From Bog-532 sp963732345 (GTDB lineage: Bacteria > Actinomycetota > Actinomycetes > Streptosporangiales > Streptosporangiaceae), in assembly GCA_963732345.1 (NCBI GenBank), contig CAVSZI010000003.1, positions 62,001 to 126,000 on the forward strand: a stretch of DNA of 64,000 nucleotides. The letters are read 5' to 3'. Each line of letters opens with the position of its first letter. Position 1 is the stretch's first letter. Shown here piece by piece: positions 49,939-57,611 of the stretch. The notes beneath the pieces were generated by a model. That model worked only from the letters and a program-made list of their open reading frames with translations, was not told the origin of the DNA and ran no database searches. A program made the translations under genes and the position numbers.

Positions 49939-50205
49939 ATGGCCATGGTGACTATCCGCTACTGGGCGGCGGCCAAGGAAGCCGCCGGCGTCGCCGCCGA
50001 GTCGCTCGACGCCGGCACGCTCGCTGACGCGCTGTCCGCTGCCCTGGGGAGCCGGGACCACGACGGGGGCGAGCGCCTGCGCGGCGTACTGGCCCGGTCT
50101 TCGTTCCTCATCGACGGCCAGCCCGCGGGTGTCCGGCCGCATCGGGAGATCACCCTGGCCGACACGGCCGTGATCGAGGTGCTGCCGCCTTTCGCGGGCG
50201 GCTAG
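49939..50205 (+). CDS. MoaD/ThiS family sulfur-carrier protein
   Basis: The 88-residue protein has the ubiquitin-like pattern TIRYWAAAKEAAGVAAESLD, then SSFLIDGQPAGVRPHREITL and ends VIEVLPPFAGG. The C-terminal Gly-Gly is the thiocarboxylation site. The ATG at 49939 follows GAGGAT. Its partner could be molybdopterin synthase, thiazole synthase or another sulfur-transfer enzyme. It is divergent from glnR and lies in a sulfur-rich neighbourhood (sulfurtransferase 3 kb downstream). Confidence 0.85.
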   Translation: MAMVTIRYWAAAKEAAGVAAESLDAGTLADALSAALGSRDHDGGERLRGVLARSSFLIDGQPAGVRPHREITLADTAVIEVLPPFAGG

Positions 50206-50402
50206 GATGACCTGCCGACCGGGGCCGGGTCAACGGGGTCACCGTCGTGCCCGGCGGGGTGCGGGTGAGCGCGTCTGCGGCGAACGTGGCGTTCACCAGC
50301 CATTCGCGACCAGGCGGTCCCCGGCGGTCCGGCGCTACTGCCCGCGCTGCGGCCGGCCCGGTGGCCCGGCGGTGGCGCGGGCCGGAAATTTGCCGGCGTG
50401 TC

Positions 50403-50975
50403 GTGAACCGATCCGGGCCCGCAGGCGTAGTCCATAACGTGGCAGGCTCGGGATCCGCCGCCCAGCCGGGCGCGGTAGCCGATGAGGCATACATAAGGGC
50501 GCTCTACGCCGAACACGGCGGCGCTCTCCTCCGTTATGCGCTCCACCTGACCGGAGGTGACCGGCAGCGCGCGGAGGACCTTGTGCAGGAAACGGTCGTG
50601 CGGGCCTGGCGGCACCCGGAGGCGCTAGCGGCCCGGCCGGCCCGGCCCTGGCTGTTCGCGGTCGCCCGGAATCTGGCCGTCGACGCCTACCGGGCCCGGC
50701 AGTCCCGGCCACCCGAGGTCGGCCAGGGCGCGCTGGAACTGGTCCCGGCCGCCGACGACGCCGACCGCGCCCTGGAGTCGTGGGCGGTCGCGGAGGCGCT
50801 CGCCGCGCTGCGGCCCGACCACCGCCGGGTCATCATCGAGACCTATTACCGTGGCTGCTCCGTCGCGGAGGCGGCGGCCACCCTCGGGATTCCGTCGGGC
50901 ACGGTGAAGTCCCGCACCTTTTACGCGCTCAAGGCGCTCAAGCTTGCCCTGGAGGAGAGAGGACTGGCGCCATGA
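50403..50975 (+). CDS. ECF-family RNA polymerase sigma factor
   Basis: About 190 residues from GTG 50403 (GTG 50439 is an alternative). Region 2 is ALYAEHGGALLRYALHLTGG, DRQRAEDLVQETVVRAWRHP, FAVARNLAVDAYR. Region 4 is ALRPDHRRVIIETYYRGCSV, AEAAATLGIPSGTVKSRTFY ALKAL, a clear helix-turn-helix. It resembles the SigL/ECF group. The anti-sigma gene follows with an ATGA overlap, so they are cotranscribed; that anti-sigma is frameshifted. Confidence 0.88.
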   Translation: MNRSGPAGVVHNVAGSGSAAQPGAVADEAYIRALYAEHGGALLRYALHLTGGDRQRAEDLVQETVVRAWRHPEALAARPARPWLFAVARNLAVDAYRARQSRPPEVGQGALELVPAADDADRALESWAVAEALAALRPDHRRVIIETYYRGCSVAEAAATLGIPSGTVKSRTFYALKALKLALEERGLAP

Positions 50976-51693
50976 CGCCGGCTTGGGATTGCACAGACAC
51001 CCGGCAGGCACTCGGTGTCTACGTGCTCGGTGCGATCGATCCCGCCGAACGGTCCCAGGTGGACAAGCACGTCACCGGGTGCCGTGAATGCCGGGACGAA
51101 ATGGCCGGCCTGGCCGGGCTCCCGGCCCTGCTGTCCCGGGTCAGCGCGGAGGAAATCGGCCGCATCTCGCGCGAGGACGCCGAGCCCCTGCCCGCCGACG
51201 AGACTTCCGCGGACGATTTCGTCGAGTCCCTCGTGAGCCTGACCGCGGCCCGGCGCCGCCGGAACCGGCGCTGGCAGGCCGTCGCGGCCGCCGCCGCGGT
51301 GGTGATCGCCGTGGCCGGCGCCGGGCCGGCCTGCGCCTCGCATCCAGCCCGGCCCCGGGCCGTCCGTCCGCGACGGCGGCCGTCCCGCCCGCGAGCTGGC
51401 AGACGGCGCGGACGACCAGCGCGCTGCGCGGCATCACGGCGACGGTCCGGTACAACCAGGAGCCGTGGGGCACGGCGATGGACATCCAGGTATCCGGTGT
51501 GCCGGACGGCACGACCTGCCAGCTATGGGTCACCGACTCCCAGGGCGTGCACCTGGCCGCGGCCGGCTGGACGGTGGCCCACGGTGACGCGACGGCCTGG
51601 TACCCGGGCTCCTCGTGGGTCCCGGTTTCGCAGGTGCAGGGGTTCGACGTGACGGCCGGCAACCGGCAGCTCGCGACCTTCCTGCCCAGCTGA
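50972..51693 (+). pseudogene. Anti-sigma factor with zf-HC2 domain, frameshifted
   Basis: The ATG at 50972 overlaps the sigma stop. The N-terminus has the zinc-finger anti-sigma motif HVTGCRECRDEM (H-x3-C-x2-C), then one membrane helix (AVAAAAAVVIAVAGAG). Near 51325-51345 the frame is lost. The expected extracytoplasmic RskA-like part (SALRGITATVRYNQEPWGTA, WVTDSQGVHLAAAGWTV, LATFLPS) continues in the +2 frame to the stop at 51693. The cytosolic part that binds sigma is upstream of the break and could still act, but without the correct extracytoplasmic sensor domain. A sequence error is possible in this G/C-run region. Confidence 0.7.
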
Positions 51694-51773
51694 ACGGGCC
51701 GGCCGGGGGCCCTGCTGCGGTGCTGGGGCGGCCGCGCGGAATGCCCGCGCCGCTTCCGCGCTTTCTAACAGGT

Positions 51774-52265
51774 ATGACCGCAGGAGTGATAGCGCTGGTC
51801 GTGGTGCTGGCCGTGGTGACCCCGTTCGGCCTGGCCTGGCGCCGGAGGCAGGGACGGCTGCGCGTCGTGCCGCCCCCCGGCCGGGCGCCCGCCGGGCGAA
51901 ACGCCCTGACCGCGGCTGATCTGCGGCACGATCTCGGGCCGCGGGCGACCTTGGTCCAGTTCTCCAGCGCCTTCTGCGCTCCGTGCCGGGCCACGCGGCA
52001 GATCCTCGGTGACGTGGCCGGCCTGGTGGACGGCGTGCAGCACGTGGAAATCGATGCCGAGTCGCGGCTGGACCTGGTGCGACGGCTGAACATCCTGTCC
52101 ACGCCCACCGTGCTGGTGCTCGGCCCGGACGGCGCGATCGCGCGCAAGGCGAGCGGCCTGCCGCGCAAGGCCGACGTCATCGCCGCGCTGGGCCAGCTGC
52201 CGGCCGCCGGCCGCCGGCCTGCGGGAACCGGCGGCGAATCGGCCGCGGCCCCGGCCGGGGACTGA
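51774..52265 (+). CDS. Membrane-anchored thioredoxin-like protein
   Basis: About 163 residues from the ATG at 51774 (an ATG at 51741 is also in frame). A single N-terminal membrane helix (TAGVIALVVVLAVVTPFGLA) is followed by a thioredoxin fold: ATLVQFSSAFCAPCRATRQI with active site CAPC, then DAESRLDLVRRLNILSTPTV with the cis-Pro. Its topology would put the redox site outside or at the membrane, as in TlpA/ResA-type proteins. It is followed by a leader peptide and the sulfurtransferase operon. Confidence 0.8.
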   Translation: MTAGVIALVVVLAVVTPFGLAWRRRQGRLRVVPPPGRAPAGRNALTAADLRHDLGPRATLVQFSSAFCAPCRATRQILGDVAGLVDGVQHVEIDAESRLDLVRRLNILSTPTVLVLGPDGAIARKASGLPRKADVIAALGQLPAAGRRPAGTGGESAAAPAGD

Positions 52266-52370
52266 GTCATGCCCGTCCGGGCGTTTAAGCTACTAAAACG
52301 GTCGATATTGATACATACTGTGCCCGGCCAGGGAGTGACAGCCGCGCTGACCCCGCATACGATCGTGTAC

Positions 52371-52463
52371 GTGCTTTCCGGGACAGCGCAGCGGCTGACG
52401 AAGCGGCGCGCCGTGGACTTTTGCCGGGTGGCGACCGCGCTGTGTCGGCCGTCCACCCGTTAG
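52371..52463 (+). CDS. Putative cysteine-responsive leader peptide
   Basis: A short frame ends LTKRRAVDFCRVATALCRPS TR, stop at 52463. The core RR.VDF.RV..ALCR matches the leader peptides I know upstream of sulfur genes in actinomycetes (pattern RRHVDL.R..SALC). Two Cys codons (in FCRV and ALCR) would let ribosome stalling sense cysteine. The start is uncertain (GTG 52371 or 52365). A hairpin follows at 52488-52504 and the sulfur operon at 52640, as in attenuation. Confidence 0.6.
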   Translation: MLSGTAQRLTKRRAVDFCRVATALCRPSTR

Positions 52464-52487
52464 CAGCCTGCGCACGAGGCACCGAAT

Positions 52488-52504
52488 CGACGGCTGGGCC
52501 GTCG
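52488..52504 (+). promoter_or_regulatory. Attenuator-like hairpin after the leader peptide
   Basis: CGACGGC-TGG-GCCGTCG is a perfect 7-bp stem with a 3-nt loop, 25 nt after the leader stop codon and 136 nt before the DUF4395 start. A terminator/antiterminator role under ribosome control is the likely use. Confidence 0.5.
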
Positions 52505-52639
52505 CACCCACGTCGTATGGGCTGCTGACTCCCGCACAGTGCTGCTGGCCAGCGGTCATGCGGGCAGGCGTGTGCCTGCACCGGGACACGGCGGCAGCGA
52601 GCCAATCGGCTATTCCCGTCAGCATGAAGGAGCGCAACC

Positions 52640-53068
52640 ATGGACATTGACGCCCGGGGGCCCAGATTCGGCGCGGTCATCACGACGATCGTGCTGGCCC
52701 TCTCCCTGGCCACCGCCAGCGTCTGGTTGCTGCTCGCCCAGACGCTGGTGTTCGCGGTCGGCGCGATCGCCGGGATGCGGTACGCGCCGTACGGCCTCAT
52801 CTACCGCTTCCTGGTCCGCCCGCGCCTCCGGCCGCCGACGCGTTTTGAGCCGTCGGCACCGCCGCGGTTCTCGCAGGGCGTAGGGCTGGTCATCGCCGCG
52901 ATCGGCGTGATCGGTTATGCGGCCGGCCTCACCGGCGTCGGGATCGCCTTTACGGCCATGGCCCTGGCGGCCGCGTTCCTCAATGCGGTGTTCGATTTCT
53001 GCCTGGGCTGCCAGATGTATCTGTTCATTCGCCGGATCCGGCCGTCTCAGCGAAGTGCGGCGGCCTGA
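52640..53068 (+). CDS. DUF4395 family membrane protein
   Basis: The ATG at 52640 follows AAGGAG. The 142-residue protein has four membrane helices (about 11-35, 75-92, 97-118 and near the end) and the family signature DIDARGPRFGAVITTIVLAL, FNAVFDFCLGCQMYLFIRRI, with a conserved CxGC pair in the last helix. DUF4395 proteins commonly sit beside thioredoxin-like and rhodanese genes in actinobacteria, as here, and probably serve in thiol/sulfur redox at the membrane. Confidence 0.88.
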   Translation: MDIDARGPRFGAVITTIVLALSLATASVWLLLAQTLVFAVGAIAGMRYAPYGLIYRFLVRPRLRPPTRFEPSAPPRFSQGVGLVIAAIGVIGYAAGLTGVGIAFTAMALAAAFLNAVFDFCLGCQMYLFIRRIRPSQRSAAA

Positions 53069-53092
53069 TCCACATCAGGAGGTTTTTACGTT

Positions 53093-53935
53093 ATGAGCCG
53101 CTCCGAAGCCCTCGTGGACGCAGAGTGGGTGGAAGCGCACGCCGGTGATCCCGGGGTCGTCCTCGTCGAGGTCGACGAGGACACCAGCGCCTACGACAAG
53201 GGGCACATCCCCAACGCGATCAAGATTGACTGGAAGAAGGACCTGCAGGACCCGGTACGCCGGGACTTCGTCGACCGGATCGGCTTCGGGAAGCTGCTCT
53301 CTGAGCGCGGCATCTCCAACGACAACACGGTCGTGCTTTACGGCGGCAACAACAACTGGTTCGCCGCCTACGCCTACTGGTACTTCAAGCTGTACGGCCA
53401 CCACGACGTGAAGCTCCTCGACGGCGGGCGCAAGAGGTGGGAGCTCGACTCGCGCGAGCTGACCACCGACGTGCCGAAGCGCCCGGCCACGACCTACCAG
53501 GCGTCCGAGCAGGACGCCGCACTGCGGGCCAAGCGGGACGAGGTGCTCGACGCCATCGGCAAGCGCAACCTGGTCGACGTCCGCTCCCCGGACGAGTTCG
53601 CCGGTCGGCTGCTCGCGCCGGCGCATCTCCCGCAGGAGCAGGCGCAGCGCGGCGGCCACATCCCCACGGCGCGCAACGTCCCGTGGTCCAAGGCGGCCAA
53701 TGAGGACGGCACCTTCCGCCCCGACGAGGAGCTGAGCACCCTCTACGGCGACGAGGCCGGCCTGGACTTCGGCAAGGACACCATCGCCTACTGCCGGATC
53801 GGTGAGCGCTCCGCGCACACCTGGTTCGTCCTGCACGAGCTGCTTGAGCAGCCGAATGTCAAGAACTACGACGGCTCATGGACCGAGTATGGCTCGCTCG
53901 TGGGCGTTCCGATCGAGCTGGGAGATGCCCGATGA
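53093..53935 (+). CDS. sseA: Thiosulfate sulfurtransferase (two-domain rhodanese)
   Basis: The 280-residue protein starts at an ATG with AGGAGG upstream. The N-terminal inactive rhodanese domain (YDKGHIPNAIKIDWKKDLQD) and C-terminal active one (NLVDVRSPDEFAGRL, DTIAYCRIGERSAHTWFVLH) form the usual tandem. Cys234 in the CRIGERS loop is the persulfide carrier. It corresponds to the actinobacterial SseA/CysA type enzymes that move sulfane sulfur. It is the middle gene of DUF4395-sseA-DUF1416. Confidence 0.9.
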   Translation: MSRSEALVDAEWVEAHAGDPGVVLVEVDEDTSAYDKGHIPNAIKIDWKKDLQDPVRRDFVDRIGFGKLLSERGISNDNTVVLYGGNNNWFAAYAYWYFKLYGHHDVKLLDGGRKRWELDSRELTTDVPKRPATTYQASEQDAALRAKRDEVLDAIGKRNLVDVRSPDEFAGRLLAPAHLPQEQAQRGGHIPTARNVPWSKAANEDGTFRPDEELSTLYGDEAGLDFGKDTIAYCRIGERSAHTWFVLHELLEQPNVKNYDGSWTEYGSLVGVPIELGDAR

Positions 53936-54261
53936 CAAGTCCGAACCAGACCCCGGGCGACGGCTGCGGCGCGCCGGCCGGCGGCGTGCCGGCGGCCGCC
54001 GCTACCGACGCGGGCAACCAGGCCGTGGTGGAAGGGCGCGTCGTGCGCGGCGACGCCCCGTTGTCGACCGGGTACGCCCGGCTGCTCGGCACCGGTGACG
54101 AATTCGTGGCCGAGGTCCCGCTCGGCGAGGACGGTGGGTTCCGCTTCTTCGCCGCCCCGGGCACGTGGAAGCTCCGGGTGCTCGCGCCCGGGGGAGCGCG
54201 CGCCGACCGCAGCGTTTCCGCCGAATACGGAAAGGTCACCAAGGTCGAGGTGACCGTCTGA
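53932..54261 (+). CDS. DUF1416 family protein
   Basis: The start overlaps the sulfurtransferase stop (ATGA). The 109-residue protein has a Cys near the N-terminus (DGCGAPAG), then a beta-sandwich-like domain: VVEGRVVRGDAPLSTGYARL, EFVAEVPLGEDGGFRFFAAP, WKLRVLAPGG. The family is restricted to actinobacteria and regularly follows a thiosulfate sulfurtransferase gene, suggesting a joint function. It ends before a strong terminator. Confidence 0.9.
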   Translation: MTSPNQTPGDGCGAPAGGVPAAAATDAGNQAVVEGRVVRGDAPLSTGYARLLGTGDEFVAEVPLGEDGGFRFFAAPGTWKLRVLAPGGARADRSVSAEYGKVTKVEVTV

Positions 54262-54287
54262 GCCGTCACCCGGCTCAGCGGAAAATG

Positions 54288-54326
54288 GCCCCGCCGCCCT
54301 GGCACCCGTCAGGGCGGCGGGGCTTT
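54288..54326 (+). terminator. Strong intrinsic terminator after the sulfurtransferase operon
   Basis: A 14-bp perfect stem, GCCCCGCCGCCCTG (54288-54301) and CAGGGCGGCGGGGC (54310-54323), with an 8-nt loop, followed by TTT. Confidence 0.92.
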
Positions 54327-54600
54327 CGCGTGCTGAGTTCACCTACGTGTTGCCCGCTGGTCGCTTTTTCTCACGGCAGCGTTCAACGTGGCTTCACCGC
54401 GACTGGCTATCAATGGACCTGGACGCGCCTTGTGCTGGCAGCGAGGCACCGTCCCGTCCCCCTTTCACAGCCCGACACCAGGTGAGGCGCAGGACAGTGG
54501 TTTTCGCAGAGTCGGCAGAGCCCGCTCCCGGGAGGGCCGAGGTGGGCCTGATGATCGTCCCCGGCCGGATGGTCGTGGCGGTCTCCCGGCGAAATGTGGA

Positions 54601-55584
54601 ATGACCGCCGGGCTGGAGCGCGGGGGCGGGACAGCCAAGGGCGATCAGGCCGCGGGGAACGGTTATGGGGCGCCGGACGGGGAAGGTCCCGGTGCCCAGG
54701 GGTCGGCCGCCGGGGTTGTGGCCGACCGGATGGCGGCGGCTCTCGTGCACCGCGAGCCAGGCTGGAAGCTGCCCCGGCGCAGTGCGCTGGCGCGGCGTTT
54801 CAACGTGAGCGTGGCGGAGATCGACGTCGCCGTTGAGGAGCTTTCCCGGCGGTCATTGCTGCGCAAGCTGCCGGACGGGCAGCTGTACCGGGCCAGCCCG
54901 GCCGAGTACCAGATCGCCATCGAGGGCGTGGCCGGGCTCAGCACGAGCGTCGACCCGATGGGCAGCGCCATCGTCTGCCAGGCCAAGCACGTGTCGCGGC
55001 GCCCAGGGCCGCAGGACATCTGCTGGGCCCTGGGGCTCGCACCGGGTACGCAGGTCCGGGTCATCCGCTGCCTGTGGACGTCGGGCGGCTCCCCGGTGGC
55101 GATGTCCACCGCCTACCTGCCGCAAGCTCCCGGCTGCCGCGAACCAGCGGCCAGCCAGGTGAGCGCGGCGCGGGACGAGGACGGCGAATCCGGCTGGGTT
55201 CCCGCGTTCGACGAGGTGCTGTCGACGCCCCCCGGCGGGCCTGCCGGGCCCGCCGGGGAGGATGGTCAGGATGGTGCGCCTGCCAATGTCCCGGCGGGCC
55301 GCCCGGCCGCGCTGAACGTGGAGCTGTGCGCGCCGCAGCCATCGATCGCCCGCGGCCTGCGCCTTGCCCCCGGGCAGTCGGCGATCACGGTGACCATAAG
55401 GTTCGACGAGTCGTCGATCCCGGTGGCCCTGACCGTGGTGATGCTGCGTCCCGACTTCTTCAAGGTATCGGTCGAGACGGCGTCCCCGCCGACCACCTTA
55501 CGGCCCGCGGAACACCGCTCACGGCGCCCGTGGCCCGGATATGCCAGGCTTGTGGACACACCCTGTCGATTACTGCGAACCTAA
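54601..55584 (+). CDS. GntR-type winged-helix protein with UTRA-like domain
   Basis: The 327-residue protein starts at the ATG at 54601. A winged helix-turn-helix (VADRMAAALVHREPGWKLPR, ALARRFNVSVAEIDVAVEEL, SRRSLLRKLPDGQLYR) is at about 40-105. The rest resembles a UTRA ligand-binding domain (DICWALGLAPGTQVRVIRCL, LRLAPGQSAITVTIRFDESS IPVALTVVMLRP) with a Gly/Pro-rich insertion. It is the first gene of a block: the next gene begins inside its stop codon (TAATG). It could regulate the ATPase genes that follow. Confidence 0.8.
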   Translation: MTAGLERGGGTAKGDQAAGNGYGAPDGEGPGAQGSAAGVVADRMAAALVHREPGWKLPRRSALARRFNVSVAEIDVAVEELSRRSLLRKLPDGQLYRASPAEYQIAIEGVAGLSTSVDPMGSAIVCQAKHVSRRPGPQDICWALGLAPGTQVRVIRCLWTSGGSPVAMSTAYLPQAPGCREPAASQVSAARDEDGESGWVPAFDEVLSTPPGGPAGPAGEDGQDGAPANVPAGRPAALNVELCAPQPSIARGLRLAPGQSAITVTIRFDESSIPVALTVVMLRPDFFKVSVETASPPTTLRPAEHRSRRPWPGYARLVDTPCRLLRT

Positions 55585-57611
55585 TGCCGATGCCAGCCGA
55601 GCCCCTATCAGCGGCGGAGCGCGCGCCACGGCACGCGCGCTACGTGATACCCAGAGATACGCCCCGCCGTGGTGAGTTCCTGGCTGCGATCGGTATCGCG
55701 CTGGTGGTCCTGCACGTGATCTTCGCCCAGCTGACGCTGGTGCTGGCGCTCGTCTTCGTCGGCGTGACCAGGGTGAGCCGGTGGCGCCCAGCCTGGCTGG
55801 CTGCCCCGGCCGCCGCCGGGCTGGTGTGGACGCTGGCGATCGGGCCCGCGGCGGCCGTCTCGGGGTTCACGGCGGGGCCCGCGCGGGTGGCCTCCTACCT
55901 GGGCGGGATCTTCGGTCACTCCGCCCGGCTGCTGCACCTCGGCGTGGCCTACGCGGACATGGGGCACTGGTTGCTCCGGCAGCTCCCGATCGCGCTGATG
56001 GCGGCCGCGGCGGAAGCTGCGCTCGCCGCCTGGCTGGACTGGCTGCACACGGACGAGTGGGATGTCCACCCGCCGCGCCCCGGCCTGATCGCCGCCCTCC
56101 GGCGCGCCGCGGTGACCCGTGCGGTGCGGTCTGGCGGGGTCGTCACCAGGAGCGGCGCCTGCCTGGGGGTGGACGAGCTTTCCGGCGGGCCCGCGGCACT
56201 GGCCTGGCCCGAGATGGCGGGTAGCGTGCTCGTCACCGGCGCGGCACGGTCCGGCACCACGACCAGCAGTTTCCAGCTCGTGTACGCTGCGATACGGCTG
56301 CGCAAGCCGGTCATCGTGGTCAACCTGGGGGGCGGCACCGACCTTTCCGCGCGGCTGTCGGCAGTCTGTGCCGTGGCCGGCGCGCCGTTCTACGAGTTCA
56401 GTGCGGCCGGCCCGGCGTCGTACGAGCCGTTCCGCTATGGGAGCCCGGCCCGGCGCGCCTCGCTCGTCACGGCCATGCTCAACTGGTCCGGCACGGTCGA
56501 CCATCACCGGCGGAGTTTCGCGGCCTACCTGACGGACGTGTTCGAGCTCATCGAGGCGGCCCCGGCCGACCCGCGCATCCCCGTCCTCGATGATGTCGCG
56601 CACCTGCTCGATCCGCTCGCGCTGGAGGCGCGGCTGGAACAAGTGCCTGCTCACCACCCGCGGCGGCCGCAGATCGCCGAACGGGCCCGCGTATCGGTCA
56701 GCGGGGCCCGGACCGATCCAGCGCCGCTGATGACCGCGGCCAGCCAGCTGGCCCAGCTGCGGGCTTCCCCGCTCGGGCGCTGGCTCCGGCCCGCCGGTTC
56801 CGCCGCCCGCGCCCACATCGATATCGGCCGGGTTGTCCGTGAGCGGTCCGTCGTGCTCTTCTCGCTGGGCTCAGCCGGGCACGCCAGCGCGGCGGCCCGC
56901 CTTGCGTGGCTGGTCGGCCAGGACATCCTGGCCGCCGACGAGGATCTGCGTGACATCGGCGTCGACGGGGACGGCATCGCCTGGTTCGACCACTGTGAGG
57001 GCCTTCCGCAGCCCATGCTCCGGGACCTGATCAGCCGCGGGGCCGAGGCCGGGCTGCCGGTCGTGCTGACCACCACATCCGCGCGGGCCGGTGCGGGCGT
57101 AGCCGGGCAGGTGAACGCGCTGGTCATCCACCGGATGCCCGACGCCGACAGCGCCGAGGGCTTCGCCGGCCACACCGGGGAGCAGCTCATCCCGGAACCC
57201 TGGGCCGGACCGCCCCCTGAGCCGCCCGCCGGCCGGCTCGGCCGCAGGCCTGGCACCGCTGGCCCAGCGAGCCTGCCGGGTCCGTCGGGCCGGGCGAACC
57301 CGTTGCTCCCCATGGACCCCGCGAGCCTGGCCAGTCCGCCGCCCGGTTCCGCGAAACACGCCGCCACGGCGACGGAGGCGAGGGCACCCAGGGCGGCGCC
57401 GCCCTCGTTCACCCGTCGGCCCCGGGTGCCGGCGGCCCAGCTGCAGCAACTCGGCCGCGGCGAATTCACCCTGGTGGTCAGGCGCCCCGCCGCGCGCCTG
57501 GTGGCCACGGCGCGGACCGTGCCCGCCAGCGTTCCCGAACCATCGCCCGCCGTCGGCGTCCCGCCCGCGCCGGTCAGCCCGGCCGGCCTACCCGCGCGGG
57601 AGACGGCATGA
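55584..57611 (+). CDS. VirD4/TraG-like conjugation ATPase homologue with degenerate Walker motifs
   Basis: The 675-residue protein has about three N-terminal membrane helices (about 30-55, 68-92, 125-150). Its ATPase-like domain opens VLVTGAARSGTTTSS (G219...T226): the P-loop pattern is there but the essential Lys is replaced by Thr225. The region equivalent to Walker B is IAWFDHCEGL, with His470 where a catalytic Glu is expected. The C-terminal half aligns in outline with TraG/VirD4 coupling proteins (VVLFSLGSAGHASAAARLAW, GLPVVLTTTSAR). The last about 120 residues are Pro/Ala-rich. It has likely lost ATP hydrolysis. It is coupled to genes on both sides by overlaps. Confidence 0.65.
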   Translation: MPMPAEPLSAAERAPRHARYVIPRDTPRRGEFLAAIGIALVVLHVIFAQLTLVLALVFVGVTRVSRWRPAWLAAPAAAGLVWTLAIGPAAAVSGFTAGPARVASYLGGIFGHSARLLHLGVAYADMGHWLLRQLPIALMAAAAEAALAAWLDWLHTDEWDVHPPRPGLIAALRRAAVTRAVRSGGVVTRSGACLGVDELSGGPAALAWPEMAGSVLVTGAARSGTTTSSFQLVYAAIRLRKPVIVVNLGGGTDLSARLSAVCAVAGAPFYEFSAAGPASYEPFRYGSPARRASLVTAMLNWSGTVDHHRRSFAAYLTDVFELIEAAPADPRIPVLDDVAHLLDPLALEARLEQVPAHHPRRPQIAERARVSVSGARTDPAPLMTAASQLAQLRASPLGRWLRPAGSAARAHIDIGRVVRERSVVLFSLGSAGHASAAARLAWLVGQDILAADEDLRDIGVDGDGIAWFDHCEGLPQPMLRDLISRGAEAGLPVVLTTTSARAGAGVAGQVNALVIHRMPDADSAEGFAGHTGEQLIPEPWAGPPPEPPAGRLGRRPGTAGPASLPGPSGRANPLLPMDPASLASPPPGSAKHAATATEARAPRAAPPSFTRRPRVPAAQLQQLGRGEFTLVVRRPAARLVATARTVPASVPEPSPAVGVPPAPVSPAGLPARETA

